Assembly (NCBI RefSeq): GCF_014652815.1
Contig: NZ_BMZN01000002.1
Location: forward strand, 338,340 to 402,339
Length of the DNA stretch: 64,000 nucleotides
DNA from: Alcaligenes pakistanensis
GTDB lineage: Bacteria > Pseudomonadota > Gammaproteobacteria > Burkholderiales > Burkholderiaceae_B
Reading direction: 5' to 3'
The notes under the pieces are model-generated. The model had not been told where the DNA came from. It ran no database searches and worked only from the letters and a program-made list of their open reading frames with translations. Below, in pieces: positions 27,004 through 36,197 of this stretch. The stretch's first letter is position 1. Every line of letters begins with the position of its first letter. The position numbers were made by a program, and so were the translations under genes.

Positions 27004-27690
27004 ATGTTCTTTCGCCCTTATATCCTGGCTAGCGCTGTCTTATTTATTGTTTTAGGAATCGCCGCGTTTGTGACGATGGGGTCTGCGACGGACCTGTCTC
27101 TCAGCGCCTATTTCTACGATCCGCAAGTACAGGATTTTTCCTGGCGCTTGCAGCCCTTTATTGATTTGTTCGGGCGCAGGCTGGTGTGGTTCGTTCCCTT
27201 TGGCGGTGCGGTCGTTTGGGCGATTGTGGCTTGGCGGCAGCCCCAAGGCTCTCGCCGCCAATTGGCTTGGGCGGGGGCGGCGTTCTATATGGGCAGCGGC
27301 CCTTTGTTAGTCGGTGTGCTCAAACATCTCACTGCCATGCCACGCCCCTTTAATCTGGCCATGTTTGGTGGCGTGGAGTCCATGCCTACTTATTTTTGGG
27401 CGCACTCCTGGGCCGAAGCAGGCAATGCCTTGCCCAGCGCGCACGCCGCATCCGGCTTTGTCCTCTTATCACTGTTTTTTGTGGGTGTGCTGATAGGCTG
27501 CCGCAAACTTGCGGCCTTGGGCTTTGTGCTGGGTATCAGCGCTGGCCTCGTATTTGGCTTTTTGCGCATCATGCAGGGCTACCATTTTCTTAGCCAGGTG
27601 CTGGCTTCAGGCGCTGTGCTGGGGCTGTATGGTTGCGTGCTGTTTTATATATTGTGGTCTTGGGCCAGACGCAAGCAGTTGCCCGTCTAG
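27004..27690 (+). CDS. PAP2-family membrane phosphatase
   Basis: A 228-residue inner-membrane protein with about six helices and the three PAP2 motifs. Motif 1, K-X6-RP, reads KHLTAMPRPFN; motif 2 reads LPSAHAASGF; motif 3 reads LRIMQGYHFLSQ. The position of the usual final aspartate of motif 3 is glutamine, while the catalytic histidines remain. Such enzymes dephosphorylate lipid A, phosphatidylglycerol phosphate or undecaprenyl pyrophosphate. The large periplasmic loop and YHFLSQ resemble LpxE/LpxF-like proteins, but this is uncertain. ATG 27004 is chosen; TTG 26983 is a possible earlier start. Confidence 0.82.
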   Translation: MFFRPYILASAVLFIVLGIAAFVTMGSATDLSLSAYFYDPQVQDFSWRLQPFIDLFGRRLVWFVPFGGAVVWAIVAWRQPQGSRRQLAWAGAAFYMGSGPLLVGVLKHLTAMPRPFNLAMFGGVESMPTYFWAHSWAEAGNALPSAHAASGFVLLSLFFVGVLIGCRKLAALGFVLGISAGLVFGFLRIMQGYHFLSQVLASGAVLGLYGCVLFYILWSWARRKQLPV

Positions 27691-27707
27691 TGGCTTTCTG
27701 AATCTGG

Positions 27708-27736
27708 AAAAGGGGACTTGAAGTCCCCTTTTTTTG
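27708..27736 (+). terminator. Terminator after PAP2 gene
   Basis: GGGGACT-TGA-AGTCCCC followed by seven or more T, 20 bases after the stop codon. Confidence 0.92.
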
Positions 27737-27769
27737 TTTACGAGTCCCACTGCGATAGGCGTTACGTAA

Positions 27770-27803
27770 AAACACCCCGAAGCCAGATAGAGGTTTCGGG
27801 GTG
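27770..27803 (-). terminator. Terminator of homogentisate operon
   Basis: ACACCCCGAA and TTCGGGGTGT form a 10-pair stem with a 12-base loop. The minus-strand transcript continues TTTTTACG, about 50 bases after the fahA stop. Confidence 0.88.
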
Positions 27804-27853
27804 TCGCTGACAGGCAAGCGCATCTTACCAATCAGACCTTTACGGACCTGAGC

Positions 27854-29179
27854 TTAAAGAACGGCAGGCAACACGCGACCGGCACATTCGCCAAAAGACA
27901 GCGTCGGGTAACCTTCCTGACGGCACTGGGCCTTCAAAATGATTTCATCCTGATCTTCCAGGAATTTGCGCTGTTCACCCCAAGGCAGGTCAATGGGGTT
28001 TTTACCGCCCTGATTCATTTCCAGCAAAGAGCCTTCCTGTCCTTTGGCCGGGCCGGACAAGGTGCCTGTGCCCAGCAAGTCGCCGGTTTGCAAATTGCAG
28101 CCGTTCACACTGTGGTGGGCCACCAGTTGTGCCACGGTCCAATACGCTTCTTTGAAGTTACTGCGCGACAGCAGAGCCGGGTCTTTCTTTTGCTGACGGG
28201 ACTGTTCGGTGCTCAAGTACACCTCCAGCTCCACGTCCAGAACACCACTGTCCTTGTTAGCCTGATCTTGCAGATAGGGCAAAGGCTGAGGGTCGGATTC
28301 AGGACGGCTGAATGGACGACGGAATGGGGCCAGAGCCTCCAGTGTTACCACCCAAGGCGAGATAGTGGAGGCAAAGTTCTTGGCCAGGAAAGGGCCTAAG
28401 GGCTGGTATTCCCAGGCCTGTAAGTCACGTGCCGACCAGTCGTTGAAGATGCACAGGCCAAAGACGTGTTCGTTGGCCTCACCGATAGGGATACGGCGAC
28501 CTGCTTCGTTGCCTGTACCGATCAAAATACCCATTTCCAGCTCGAAATCCAGACGTTCGCAAGGACCGAAGTTGGGTGCTTCCTGACCTTCTGACGGGCG
28601 GGTTTGCCCAAGCGGACGGGGGAATTGTTGGCCGGATACGCCAATGCTGGATGCACGGCCGTGGTAGCCAATGGGTACCCATTTGTAGTTGGGCAGCAGC
28701 GGGGCATCGGGGCGGAACTGCTTGCCGATGGCGGTGGCGTGATGCACGGAAATGTAGAAGTCGGTGTAGTCGCCAATCTGTGCGGGTAGGGCGTACTCCA
28801 GCTTTGTGCGTTCGATCAGCATGGGGCGCAGGCGCGATTCGGCGGACGAGCCTTGGCGCAGGTCGTGCGACAAAGCAACGCGCAAGGCACTCCAGTGATC
28901 CTGCCCTAATGCCATCAAGGCATTCAGAGCCGGTTTGACGCAAGCGGCCAAGGCTTCAGCGGCCTTACCTTTCCAGGGGGTATCGCAGGCCAACAGGCCC
29001 AGGTCCAGCGCGTAAGGGCCAATGGCTACCATGACGCGGAAGTCTTCCTGATTGTCACGGCGACGGGCCACGGCAAAGGGCAGGTTCTGGATGGGGAAAC
29101 CGTTATCGGCCTCGTTCGCGCCGTGTACCCAGCTTTGCAGCTTGGGGTCGTGTGTGTCATTCAGATAAATACGGGTCAT
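27854..29179 (-). CDS. fahA: Fumarylacetoacetase
   Basis: A 441-residue enzyme that splits fumarylacetoacetate to fumarate and acetoacetate, ending the homogentisate route of tyrosine and phenylalanine breakdown. It has the N-terminal SH3-like part ([19 protein letters not shown]) and the catalytic FAH domain with [49 protein letters not shown] and [10 protein letters not shown]. The size equals the family norm. ATG 29179 overlaps the hmgA stop (ATGA), showing coupling. It is the last gene of a five-gene minus-strand run and is followed by a terminator. Confidence 0.96.
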   Translation of the reverse strand: MTRIYLNDTHDPKLQSWVHGANEADNGFPIQNLPFAVARRRDNQEDFRVMVAIGPYALDLGLLACDTPWKGKAAEALAACVKPALNALMALGQDHWSALRVALSHDLRQGSSAESRLRPMLIERTKLEYALPAQIGDYTDFYISVHHATAIGKQFRPDAPLLPNYKWVPIGYHGRASSIGVSGQQFPRPLGQTRPSEGQEAPNFGPCERLDFELEMGILIGTGNEAGRRIPIGEANEHVFGLCIFNDWSARDLQAWEYQPLGPFLAKNFASTISPWVVTLEALAPFRRPFSRPESDPQPLPYLQDQANKDSGVLDVELEVYLSTEQSRQQKKDPALLSRSNFKEAYWTVAQLVAHHSVNGCNLQTGDLLGTGTLSGPAKGQEGSLLEMNQGGKNPIDLPWGEQRKFLEDQDEIILKAQCRQEGYPTLSFGECAGRVLPAVL

Positions 29180-30480
29180 GCCTTTGCTTCCGTAGAGAAG
29201 TGTTTTTCCAATCCGTCCCAGACGGCATCGTAATTGGCCTGCAGGTTACTGCTATGCAAGGCCTGCGGGGAGGGGCGGATGACTTTGCGGGTCTCGAACA
29301 TAAAGGCCATGGTACCGCGTAGATAATCCGCCTTGCTCAGATCCGCGCTGCTGGCCTTGTCAAAGGTGCTGGCATCGGGGCCATGCGGGCTCATGCAATT
29401 GTGCAGGCTGGAGCCGCCGGGCGCAAAGCCGTCGGCCTTGGCATCGTACACACCCTGGATCAGGCCCATGAATTCGCTGGCGAAGTTACGGTGGAACCAC
29501 GGTGGGCGGAACGTGTTTTCCATGGCTAGAATGCGGGGCGGGAAAATCGCAAAGTCCAGATTGGCGGTACCGGGCGTGTCGGACGGCGAGGTCAGCACGC
29601 TGAATATGCAGGGGTCGGGATGATCGTAGCTGATCGAACCGATGACATTGAAGTCGCGCAGATCGTATTTGTAGGGGGCGTGGGTCCCATGCCAGGCCAC
29701 CACATCCAGTGGGGAGTGGCTCAGTTGCGCAACCCAGAAGCCGCCCGTGAATTTGGTGATCAGCTCATGGGGCTCGCTGATATCTTCGTACCAGGCGACC
29801 GGTGTTTTGAAGTCGCGTGCATTGGCCAGACCGTTGGAGCCGATGGGGCCCAGTTCGGGTAAGCGCAGTGGAGCACCAAAGTTTTCCAGCAAGTAACCGC
29901 GAGCCGTATCGTCCAGCAATTCCACCTTGAAGCGTACACCGCGGGGCATGACGGCAATCTCGCAAGGCTCAATGTCCATAATGCCCAGTTCACTGACCAG
30001 ACGCAGGCGGCCGTGGTCGGGAACGAACAGCATTTCAGCATCGGCGTTGTAGAACACGCGCCGTTCCATGGACTGGTTGATGGCGTACAGATGGATAGCA
30101 ATGCCGCTTTGTGAATCGCTGCTGCCATTGCCCGCCCAGGTATGTACCCCAGTCAAAAAGTCGGTAGGGGTGCTGGGTGGCGTCAGTGGGCTCCAGCGCA
30201 AACGGTTGGGGTTGGCTGGACCTTGGCCAAAGTCTTCATTCCAATGAGGCGCCCCTTCAAATGCCGCAAATGCGCCTTGCTTGGCGCTGGGGCGAATGCG
30301 ATACAGCCAGGATCGACGGTTCTCGGCGCGTGGCGCAGTAAATGCCGTGCCGGACAATTGTTCGGCATACAAGCCATAGGGGCAGCGTTGCGGCGAATTG
30401 CGTCCAACAGGCAAGGCACCAGGCAGGGCCTCGGTGGCAAAGGCGTTACCAAAACCAATCTGATAATTCAACGAGCTCAT
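29176..30480 (-). CDS. hmgA: Homogentisate 1,2-dioxygenase
   Basis: A 434-residue Fe(II) cupin dioxygenase that opens the ring of homogentisate to maleylacetoacetate. It starts [19 protein letters not shown] and has the iron-site region [20 protein letters not shown] near residue 330 and [17 protein letters not shown] near residue 370. Length is normal. A good ribosome site (TGGAGA) precedes ATG 30480. No maleylacetoacetate isomerase gene lies nearby, so it must be encoded elsewhere. The upstream genes are a DUF2783 protein and an FAD monooxygenase that may make its substrate. Confidence 0.97.
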   Translation of the reverse strand: MSSLNYQIGFGNAFATEALPGALPVGRNSPQRCPYGLYAEQLSGTAFTAPRAENRRSWLYRIRPSAKQGAFAAFEGAPHWNEDFGQGPANPNRLRWSPLTPPSTPTDFLTGVHTWAGNGSSDSQSGIAIHLYAINQSMERRVFYNADAEMLFVPDHGRLRLVSELGIMDIEPCEIAVMPRGVRFKVELLDDTARGYLLENFGAPLRLPELGPIGSNGLANARDFKTPVAWYEDISEPHELITKFTGGFWVAQLSHSPLDVVAWHGTHAPYKYDLRDFNVIGSISYDHPDPCIFSVLTSPSDTPGTANLDFAIFPPRILAMENTFRPPWFHRNFASEFMGLIQGVYDAKADGFAPGGSSLHNCMSPHGPDASTFDKASSADLSKADYLRGTMAFMFETRKVIRPSPQALHSSNLQANYDAVWDGLEKHFSTEAKA

Positions 30481-30495
30481 TGTGGGTCTCCAGAT

Positions 30496-30705
30496 TCAGG
30501 CAGCCTGCTCCAGGCAGGTCTGGCGGGCGGCATCCAAGGCTTGCTTGATCACATCCAGCGAGCCGACATGATTGCATAGCAAAAGCACCAATGCCGCATT
30601 CATGGCATGGCTTTGTGCCGTGCTCAGGCCGTGGTGCGCGTCGATCAACATTTGGTAGAAATCGTCAGCTCGTTCCAGGGGGGTATCGGTATTCAGTGTA
30701 GACAT
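30496..30705 (-). CDS. DUF2783 small protein
   Basis: A 69-residue protein of the DUF2783 family, of unknown function and found next to aromatic-ring monooxygenases and dioxygenases. The family pattern is seen in ERADDFYQMLIDAHHGLS and NAALVLLLCNHVGSLDV. ATG 30705 has GGAGA eight bases ahead. The gene overlaps the 3' end of the FAD monooxygenase by 13 bases and is 15 bases before hmgA, so its expression is tied to both. It could be a chaperone-like or small accessory subunit; nothing in the sequence proves this. Confidence 0.8.
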   Translation of the reverse strand: MSTLNTDTPLERADDFYQMLIDAHHGLSTAQSHAMNAALVLLLCNHVGSLDVIKQALDAARQTCLEQAA

Positions 30706-32366
30706 GAAGCACTCTCCAGGAAATGGCCACAGGCTTTGTGTAAGGCAGCCTGGACAGCTTGCCCATCCAGGTGACGCCAACGGGCGCACAGGTGTTGGTC
30801 GGGGCGGATCAGGTAGCAACTGCCGGACAGGGCGTCGTAACGCTGGCGCAACCTGTCCTCGCTATCGATCACGCCACCTTGGGCTTGTGCTGGGCTAGTG
30901 CCAGCTGGCCAGACGCGCAGACGGGTTAACAAACCTTGGGCGACCAGTTCGTCTACGGATTCCAGATGGCTGCTGGCGCCTTCACCAAATTCCAGTAGCG
31001 TAAAGCCGCGACCCAGTTGAGCCAGCCACCAGCCTTGCTGGCCGTTTTGCTCGATAGGGGCATCGGGCACGCAGGCGCCTAGTGGTGTGGCCTGTGGGGC
31101 GAACTCGTGTTCGTCCGCTGTATTCAAGGGGCTGTCTGGGTAAGCGCTAGGCAAAGACAGACGACCACTATTAACCAGCACACGGGCAAAGGCGTGACGG
31201 CGGGCCAGAATCAGAGCCGCATCGCGAAATAGGCGGCTGATTTCGCTTTTAGGCGTGATGAAGTCTGTTGAGCGGCTGGAGTGACGAATATTCTCGTCGG
31301 CGGCCAGTTCGCGTTCGTGGCTGTAGCTGTCCAGCAGAGAGTCGGGCGCTTGGGCGTTCAGAACTAGATTCAGCTTCCAAGCCAAGTTGTCAGCATCTTG
31401 AATGCCGCTATTTGCGCCGCGTGCACCAAAAGGCGAGACACGGTGGGCCGAGTCCCCAGCAAACAGAATACGACCATGACGGAAGCGTTCCATGCGTTCG
31501 CAGGCAAAGGTGTAAATGCTGACCCATTCCAGCTCAAAGGGGGCGTCGGCACCTAGTAGGGCGCGAATGCGGGGCAGCACATTTTCTGGTTTGACGGCTT
31601 CCTCTGGGTCGGCATCCCAGCCCAATTGGAAGTCGATACGCCAGACATTGTCCGGCTGGCTATGCAGCAGAACAGATTGATTGGGGTGAAAGGGTGGATC
31701 AAACCAGAACCAGCGTTCTGCCGGGAAGTCGGCCTGCATGCGCACGTCAGCGATCAGGAAGCGGTCTTTGAACACGCGTCCACTGCTGCTTTCACCCAAG
31801 GCGCGGCGTATGGCTGATCGTGAGCCGTCGCAGGCCAGCAGCCATTGAGCTTCCAATGTGTAGCTGCCTTGCTCGGTTTCTACATCCAGATGTACGCCTT
31901 CAGCCTGATTCAGTACGTTCAGCACTTTATGGCCGGAACGCAGTTCAATCAGCGGCTGCGCGCAGACAGCCTCGTACAGGTAGCCTTCGCAGTAGTACTG
32001 CTGCAGATTGATAAAGGCGGGGCGCTGGTGGCCTTCTTCGGGCCGCAGGTTAAAACTCCAGACTTCCTGGTTGCGAAAAAAAACCTTGCCCACATTCCAG
32101 GACACGCCTTTTTCCATCATGCGTGAACCTACACCCAGCCGGTCCCAGATATCCAGGGTGCGCTTGGCAAAGCAAATGGCCCGTGATCCTTTGGACAAAC
32201 TGGTGTCATCGTCCAGAACCACGACCCGGTGGCCTTTAGCCGCCAGATCCAGGGCCATAGTCAACCCCACCGGGCCAGCGCCCACCACCACAACAGGGTG
32301 GCGAGTGTGGGTAGCTGGTGGGGGCGCTTGCGTCAGCTCCAGGGTCTGGTAATTAATGTCTCCCAT
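30693..32366 (-). CDS. FAD-dependent aromatic monooxygenase, MhpA-like
   Basis: A 557-residue class A flavoprotein monooxygenase. The FAD dinucleotide fold HPVVVVGAGPVGLTMALDLA is near residue 25, the NAD(P)H/FAD motif LLACDGSRSAIRRALG near residue 185, and the second FAD motif RILFAGDSAHRVSPFGARGA near residue 295. A thioredoxin-like C-terminal domain is suggested by length. The family hydroxylates phenolic acids such as 3-(3-hydroxyphenyl)propionate. Position upstream of hmgA-fahA suggests it makes homogentisate from a hydroxyphenylacetate or a similar compound, but the substrate is not readable from sequence. Confidence 0.88.
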   Translation of the reverse strand: MGDINYQTLELTQAPPPATHTRHPVVVVGAGPVGLTMALDLAAKGHRVVVLDDDTSLSKGSRAICFAKRTLDIWDRLGVGSRMMEKGVSWNVGKVFFRNQEVWSFNLRPEEGHQRPAFINLQQYYCEGYLYEAVCAQPLIELRSGHKVLNVLNQAEGVHLDVETEQGSYTLEAQWLLACDGSRSAIRRALGESSSGRVFKDRFLIADVRMQADFPAERWFWFDPPFHPNQSVLLHSQPDNVWRIDFQLGWDADPEEAVKPENVLPRIRALLGADAPFELEWVSIYTFACERMERFRHGRILFAGDSAHRVSPFGARGANSGIQDADNLAWKLNLVLNAQAPDSLLDSYSHERELAADENIRHSSRSTDFITPKSEISRLFRDAALILARRHAFARVLVNSGRLSLPSAYPDSPLNTADEHEFAPQATPLGACVPDAPIEQNGQQGWWLAQLGRGFTLLEFGEGASSHLESVDELVAQGLLTRLRVWPAGTSPAQAQGGVIDSEDRLRQRYDALSGSCYLIRPDQHLCARWRHLDGQAVQAALHKACGHFLESASCLH

Positions 32367-32390
32367 TTTCTTTCTCCCTGGTCGCGCGTC

Positions 32391-33347
32391 TTACTGGCCT
32401 TCGAGCTGTTTCCACATTTCCAGATCGCGCTCGGCGGTCCAGATGCGTGGGTCTTCGTGGCCGTTGACTTCGTCGTAGGCACGGGACACGTCAAAGGGCA
32501 TGCAGTGATCAAAAATGACCCAGTCTGCGTAACGTGGTTTCATGAAGTCGTAGGTTTCGCGGTAAATGGTCTTCAAATCCTTACCGGCAACAGCGCCTTG
32601 CTGCACGCTGGAGTACAAGTCCGTCAGAAAGGCACGAGTACCTGCCAGGGCTTGACGCACTTCCGTGGCATTTTTTAAAGCCGGACCACGGCCTGGCACC
32701 ATTTGCTCGGCGTTGAACTCGCCCAGACGGTCCAGCGTGCGAGGCCATTCACGGAAGTAGCAGTCGCCCGCATACGGGGTGGATTGATATTCAACCAAGT
32801 CACCGGCAAACAGGATTTTTTGCTTGGGTAACCAGGCAATGGTGTCACCCTTGGTGTGGCCACGGCCCACTTGCATCAGGTGGACTTCCAGATTGCCCAG
32901 GTCCACCGTCATGTGACCTTCAAAGGTCATGGTGGGCCAGGTCAGGCCAGGAGGAATGGATTCTGCGTTGCGGAACAGGCGGGGGAAGCGACCAATTTCG
33001 CTAGCCTTGTCTTGTTCACCGCGTTCTACGATCAGATCGTAGGTGTCGCGGCTGGCCAGGATTTCCTGCGCATCGTAGGCGGCGGCACCCAGCACGCGCA
33101 CGGCATGGTAGTGCGACAGCAGGATGTACTTGATGGGTTTGTCGCTGACTTCGCGGATGCGGCGGATCACGTCCTCAGCCATCACGGGGGTGGCTTGGGT
33201 GTCGATCACCATAATGGCCTCGTCACCGATGATGATGCCGGTATTGGGATCACCTTCGGCCGTATAGGCGTAGGCGTTATCGGACAGTTTTTCAAAGGCA
33301 ACGACTTTGTCTTCCAGGTCGTTATGCGAGGCGAAGGACTTGCTCAT
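32391..33347 (-). CDS. MBL-fold hydrolase with reduced metal site
   Basis: A 318-residue cytoplasmic protein of the metallo-beta-lactamase fold. The first metal motif reads LLSHYHAVRVLG at residues 76-87: H79 and H81 are kept but the usual Asp-His pair is Val-Arg. H164 (GRGHTKGD) and D183 (LFAGDLVE) are kept. The usual GHG before the C-terminal part is GRG (R220). One metal site looks intact and the second lost. It is the first gene of the homogentisate operon; GGAG precedes ATG 33347. It may open a lactone or ester intermediate; its true role is unknown. Confidence 0.85.
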   Translation of the reverse strand: MSKSFASHNDLEDKVVAFEKLSDNAYAYTAEGDPNTGIIIGDEAIMVIDTQATPVMAEDVIRRIREVSDKPIKYILLSHYHAVRVLGAAAYDAQEILASRDTYDLIVERGEQDKASEIGRFPRLFRNAESIPPGLTWPTMTFEGHMTVDLGNLEVHLMQVGRGHTKGDTIAWLPKQKILFAGDLVEYQSTPYAGDCYFREWPRTLDRLGEFNAEQMVPGRGPALKNATEVRQALAGTRAFLTDLYSSVQQGAVAGKDLKTIYRETYDFMKPRYADWVIFDHCMPFDVSRAYDEVNGHEDPRIWTAERDLEMWKQLEGQ

Positions 33348-33501
33348 GAAAATGACTCCACGGTCGATAGGGATGGAGTCAGATTAGTTTATGGCGAATC
33401 AGTTAGATATAGGTGAATACCTGAATAAGGTAGGAATAGTCAGACAAGGCAGACGAGCGCCTGCCTGCCTTATCCGGCATCAGGCACTGTCATAAATAGG
33501 G

Positions 33502-34329
33502 TTAGCGGCGCTGGCAGCGCGAACAGTAATAGGTCGCCCGTTGGCCTTGCACGATGCGCTTGATAGGCTGAGTACAACGCGAGCACGGTTTCCCGGCACG
33601 CTCATAGACATTGGCGTGGATATCGAAGTAAGCGCCTGGTTCCCCACTGGCATTGACGTAGTCGCGCAAGGTGCTGCCGCCGGAGTCCAAGGCGGATTGC
33701 AGTGTGCTCAAGACAGCCGCATGCAGTTTTTCGCAGCGGTGCAAAGAGACTTCGCCTGCGGGTAGTTCTGGATGGATACCGGCTAAAAACAGCGATTCAG
33801 AGGCATAAATATTGCCTACGCCGACCACAATTTTACCGCTTAGCAGGGCTTGTTTGATCACGATGCGTCGACCTTGCAAGTGCCGGTGCAAATACTCCGG
33901 GGTAAACAAAGGATCGAAAGGTTCTACGCCTAAAGTACGTAGCAAAGGGTGGTTTTCCAGGGGGCCATCGCTATGGGCGTGCCATAATATCGCACCAAAT
34001 CGTCGTGGGTCGTGCAGCAGGAAGCGGGCCTCATCAAAAATCCATTCCGCATGATCGTGTTTGCGACGATCTTCATCCAGGGCCACGCGACGTAAGGAAC
34101 CGGACATACCCAAGTGGATGATCTGGACGCCTTGTTCAAAATGCAACAACAAGTATTTGCCGCGACGCTCGCAGCTCTGGACAGTCTGCCCCTCAATCCA
34201 TTTGGGTAAGGAGACAGGCACGGGCCAGCGCAGACGTGGCTCGTGGACCAGGAATTGCCGGACAATTTTTCCCTGGATAACCGTCGCAATTCCGCGACGA
34301 GTTGTTTCAACTTCTGGCAGTTCAGGCAT
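33502..34329 (-). CDS. mutM: Formamidopyrimidine-DNA glycosylase
   Basis: A 275-residue base-excision repair enzyme removing 8-oxoguanine and formamidopyrimidines, with lyase activity. It starts MPELPEVETTRRG (catalytic Pro1 and Glu2 after methionine removal). It has the helix-two-turn-helix region with VGVGNIYASESLFLAGIHP near residue 165, and ends in a zinc finger with cysteines in GKPCSRCTQPI and YYCSRCQRR. Length is normal. It diverges from the TPR gene with only 86 bases between starts. A 154-base gap separates it from the homogentisate operon, which probably has its own promoter. Confidence 0.97.
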   Translation of the reverse strand: MPELPEVETTRRGIATVIQGKIVRQFLVHEPRLRWPVPVSLPKWIEGQTVQSCERRGKYLLLHFEQGVQIIHLGMSGSLRRVALDEDRRKHDHAEWIFDEARFLLHDPRRFGAILWHAHSDGPLENHPLLRTLGVEPFDPLFTPEYLHRHLQGRRIVIKQALLSGKIVVGVGNIYASESLFLAGIHPELPAGEVSLHRCEKLHAAVLSTLQSALDSGGSTLRDYVNASGEPGAYFDIHANVYERAGKPCSRCTQPIKRIVQGQRATYYCSRCQRR

Positions 34330-34415
34330 GGGGGGGTGATACCATCAACAAATCTGATTCCTTTATTGTGCCATCGGGCGTTTTTTCGCGCGTATCACGG
34401 CACGGGTTTTTCTGG

Positions 34416-36197
34416 ATGAATGCTCTGACCTTAGCACTAAAGCTGGGCCTGATGTCGTTGCTTGCAGCGGTTTCGGTGCAAGCACAACCATCACTTCCCA
34501 TCCTCAAGGCGGAGCCGCCTGCTGATACCATCCGCTTGCGCGGAGGGCAATTGCCCCTGGTAGGTCTGACCCCGGACATTCTGTATCGCATTCTGGTCGC
34601 CGAAGTGGCTGCCTCGCGAGGCGAGTTTGATGTTGCCAGCCAGACTTTTTTGTCTCTGGCCCGTGACACCAGCGATCCTCGACTGGCTCAGAACGCCTTT
34701 CAATATGCGATGGCTGACCGTGACTTGGCGCGTGCCTTGCGTGCTGCCAAAGAATGGGCCTTGCTGGCACCCAATGATCCTGAAGCCAAAGCTACCGCCC
34801 TGGCCCTGGAAGCCTCCAGCGGTCAGACCGAAGGTTTGGCTGATGCTTTGTGGCTGCGTATTTCTCGCGCCCAGGATAAAGAGCAGGCCGTGGTGCAAGC
34901 CATGAGTATGGTCAGCAAAATGGTGGATCGTCGTCTGGCGCTGGAAGTGTTGGACAAAGCCTTGCAGCAACCGGTGCGTTCACTTCCTATTGCCCGTCTG
35001 GCCTTGGCCGATACGGCCTTGAGTGCAGGCGATATGGCGCGTGCAGAGCGTGAAGCCCGCGAAGCCCTGAAGCTGGACCCGCATTCTGAAGCGGCTGCAC
35101 AGCGTGTGCTGGAATACGGTATTAAGATTGACCCATCGGCTGCCTTGCAAAGCGCGCGCAACTTTGTGCGAGCCAATCCAGACAGCCGCAAGCTGCAATT
35201 ACTGTTAGCCAATCGCCTGGTGGAGCGTCAGCAGTTTGAAGAGGCCCAGGCTATTGTCACCGCCTTGCAGCGTGCTAACCCCGAAGACTTTGATCTGCTT
35301 TATACCCAGGCCGAGATTCATATTCGTGCCCAGGAGTTCGATCAGGCTCGCCAATTGCTGGAGCAATACATTACGGTCCAGCAACAGCGTCGTCAGTCTT
35401 TGAATGATGCCGTCAGCACCGCTTTGGCCAGTATTTCCGAAGCACGCCTGTCTTTGGTACAGATTGCCGAAGCCCAGGGCAATATGGACGAGGCGATTCG
35501 TCAGCTGGATCTGATCGAAGAACCCGCCTTGCGCTTTCAGGCCCAAATTCATAAAGCCGTCTTGCAAGCTCGCCAGGGCAATTTGCCCCAGGCGCGTCGT
35601 ACCCTGGAAAACTCTCGTCCGCGCGACATGAGCGAACAAGTCGTGGTGGCCTTGACGTATTCCTCTATCTATCAAGATAGTGGTCGTACGGATCAAGCTC
35701 TGGAAGCGCTGGAACGCGCTGACCGGGAATTGCCTGACAGTCCCGAGATCAAATACAACCTGGCCATGCTCTACGAGCAGCGTGCCAAGCACGATCAGTT
35801 TGAAACCTTGATGCGCCGCGTGATTGAGCTGCGTCCAGACCATGCCAATGCGTATAACGCCTTGGGCTATACCTATGCGGATCAGAATCGCCGTATGGAT
35901 GAGGCACAGGATTTGCTGGAACGTGCCATGGAGCTGGAGCCGGACAATCCTTATATTCTGGATAGCGTGGGCTGGTATCTGTTTCGTATTGGTGATTTGC
36001 AAGCGGCGCTGGAATATTTGCAGCGCTCTTACGAGCGCTTGCCGGAGGCTGATGTGGCGGCGCACTTGGGTGAAGTCTTGTGGGTGAAGGGCCGCCGCGA
36101 TGATGCCATGCTGGTATTTCGCGCGGGCTTGAGCAAAGACGCAGAGAACCGCACATTGACTGAAGCCATCAAGCGCCTGGGAGTACCGCTGCCGTGA
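34416..36197 (+). CDS. Exported TPR-repeat protein upstream of lolB
   Basis: A 593-residue protein with a Sec signal peptide (LKLGLMSLLAAVSVQAQP, cleaved near residue 26), followed almost entirely by tetratricopeptide repeats, for example AYNALGYTYADQNRRMDEAQ and NPYILDSVGWYLFRIGDLQA near the C-terminus. TPR proteins act as protein-binding scaffolds; the periplasmic location fits envelope assembly. Its GTGA overlap with lolB and the order TPR-lolB-ispE are common in betaproteobacteria. ATG 34416 is chosen for the short signal-peptide n-region; longer in-frame starts exist. The exact function is not known. Confidence 0.85.
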   Translation: MNALTLALKLGLMSLLAAVSVQAQPSLPILKAEPPADTIRLRGGQLPLVGLTPDILYRILVAEVAASRGEFDVASQTFLSLARDTSDPRLAQNAFQYAMADRDLARALRAAKEWALLAPNDPEAKATALALEASSGQTEGLADALWLRISRAQDKEQAVVQAMSMVSKMVDRRLALEVLDKALQQPVRSLPIARLALADTALSAGDMARAEREAREALKLDPHSEAAAQRVLEYGIKIDPSAALQSARNFVRANPDSRKLQLLLANRLVERQQFEEAQAIVTALQRANPEDFDLLYTQAEIHIRAQEFDQARQLLEQYITVQQQRRQSLNDAVSTALASISEARLSLVQIAEAQGNMDEAIRQLDLIEEPALRFQAQIHKAVLQARQGNLPQARRTLENSRPRDMSEQVVVALTYSSIYQDSGRTDQALEALERADRELPDSPEIKYNLAMLYEQRAKHDQFETLMRRVIELRPDHANAYNALGYTYADQNRRMDEAQDLLERAMELEPDNPYILDSVGWYLFRIGDLQAALEYLQRSYERLPEADVAAHLGEVLWVKGRRDDAMLVFRAGLSKDAENRTLTEAIKRLGVPLP

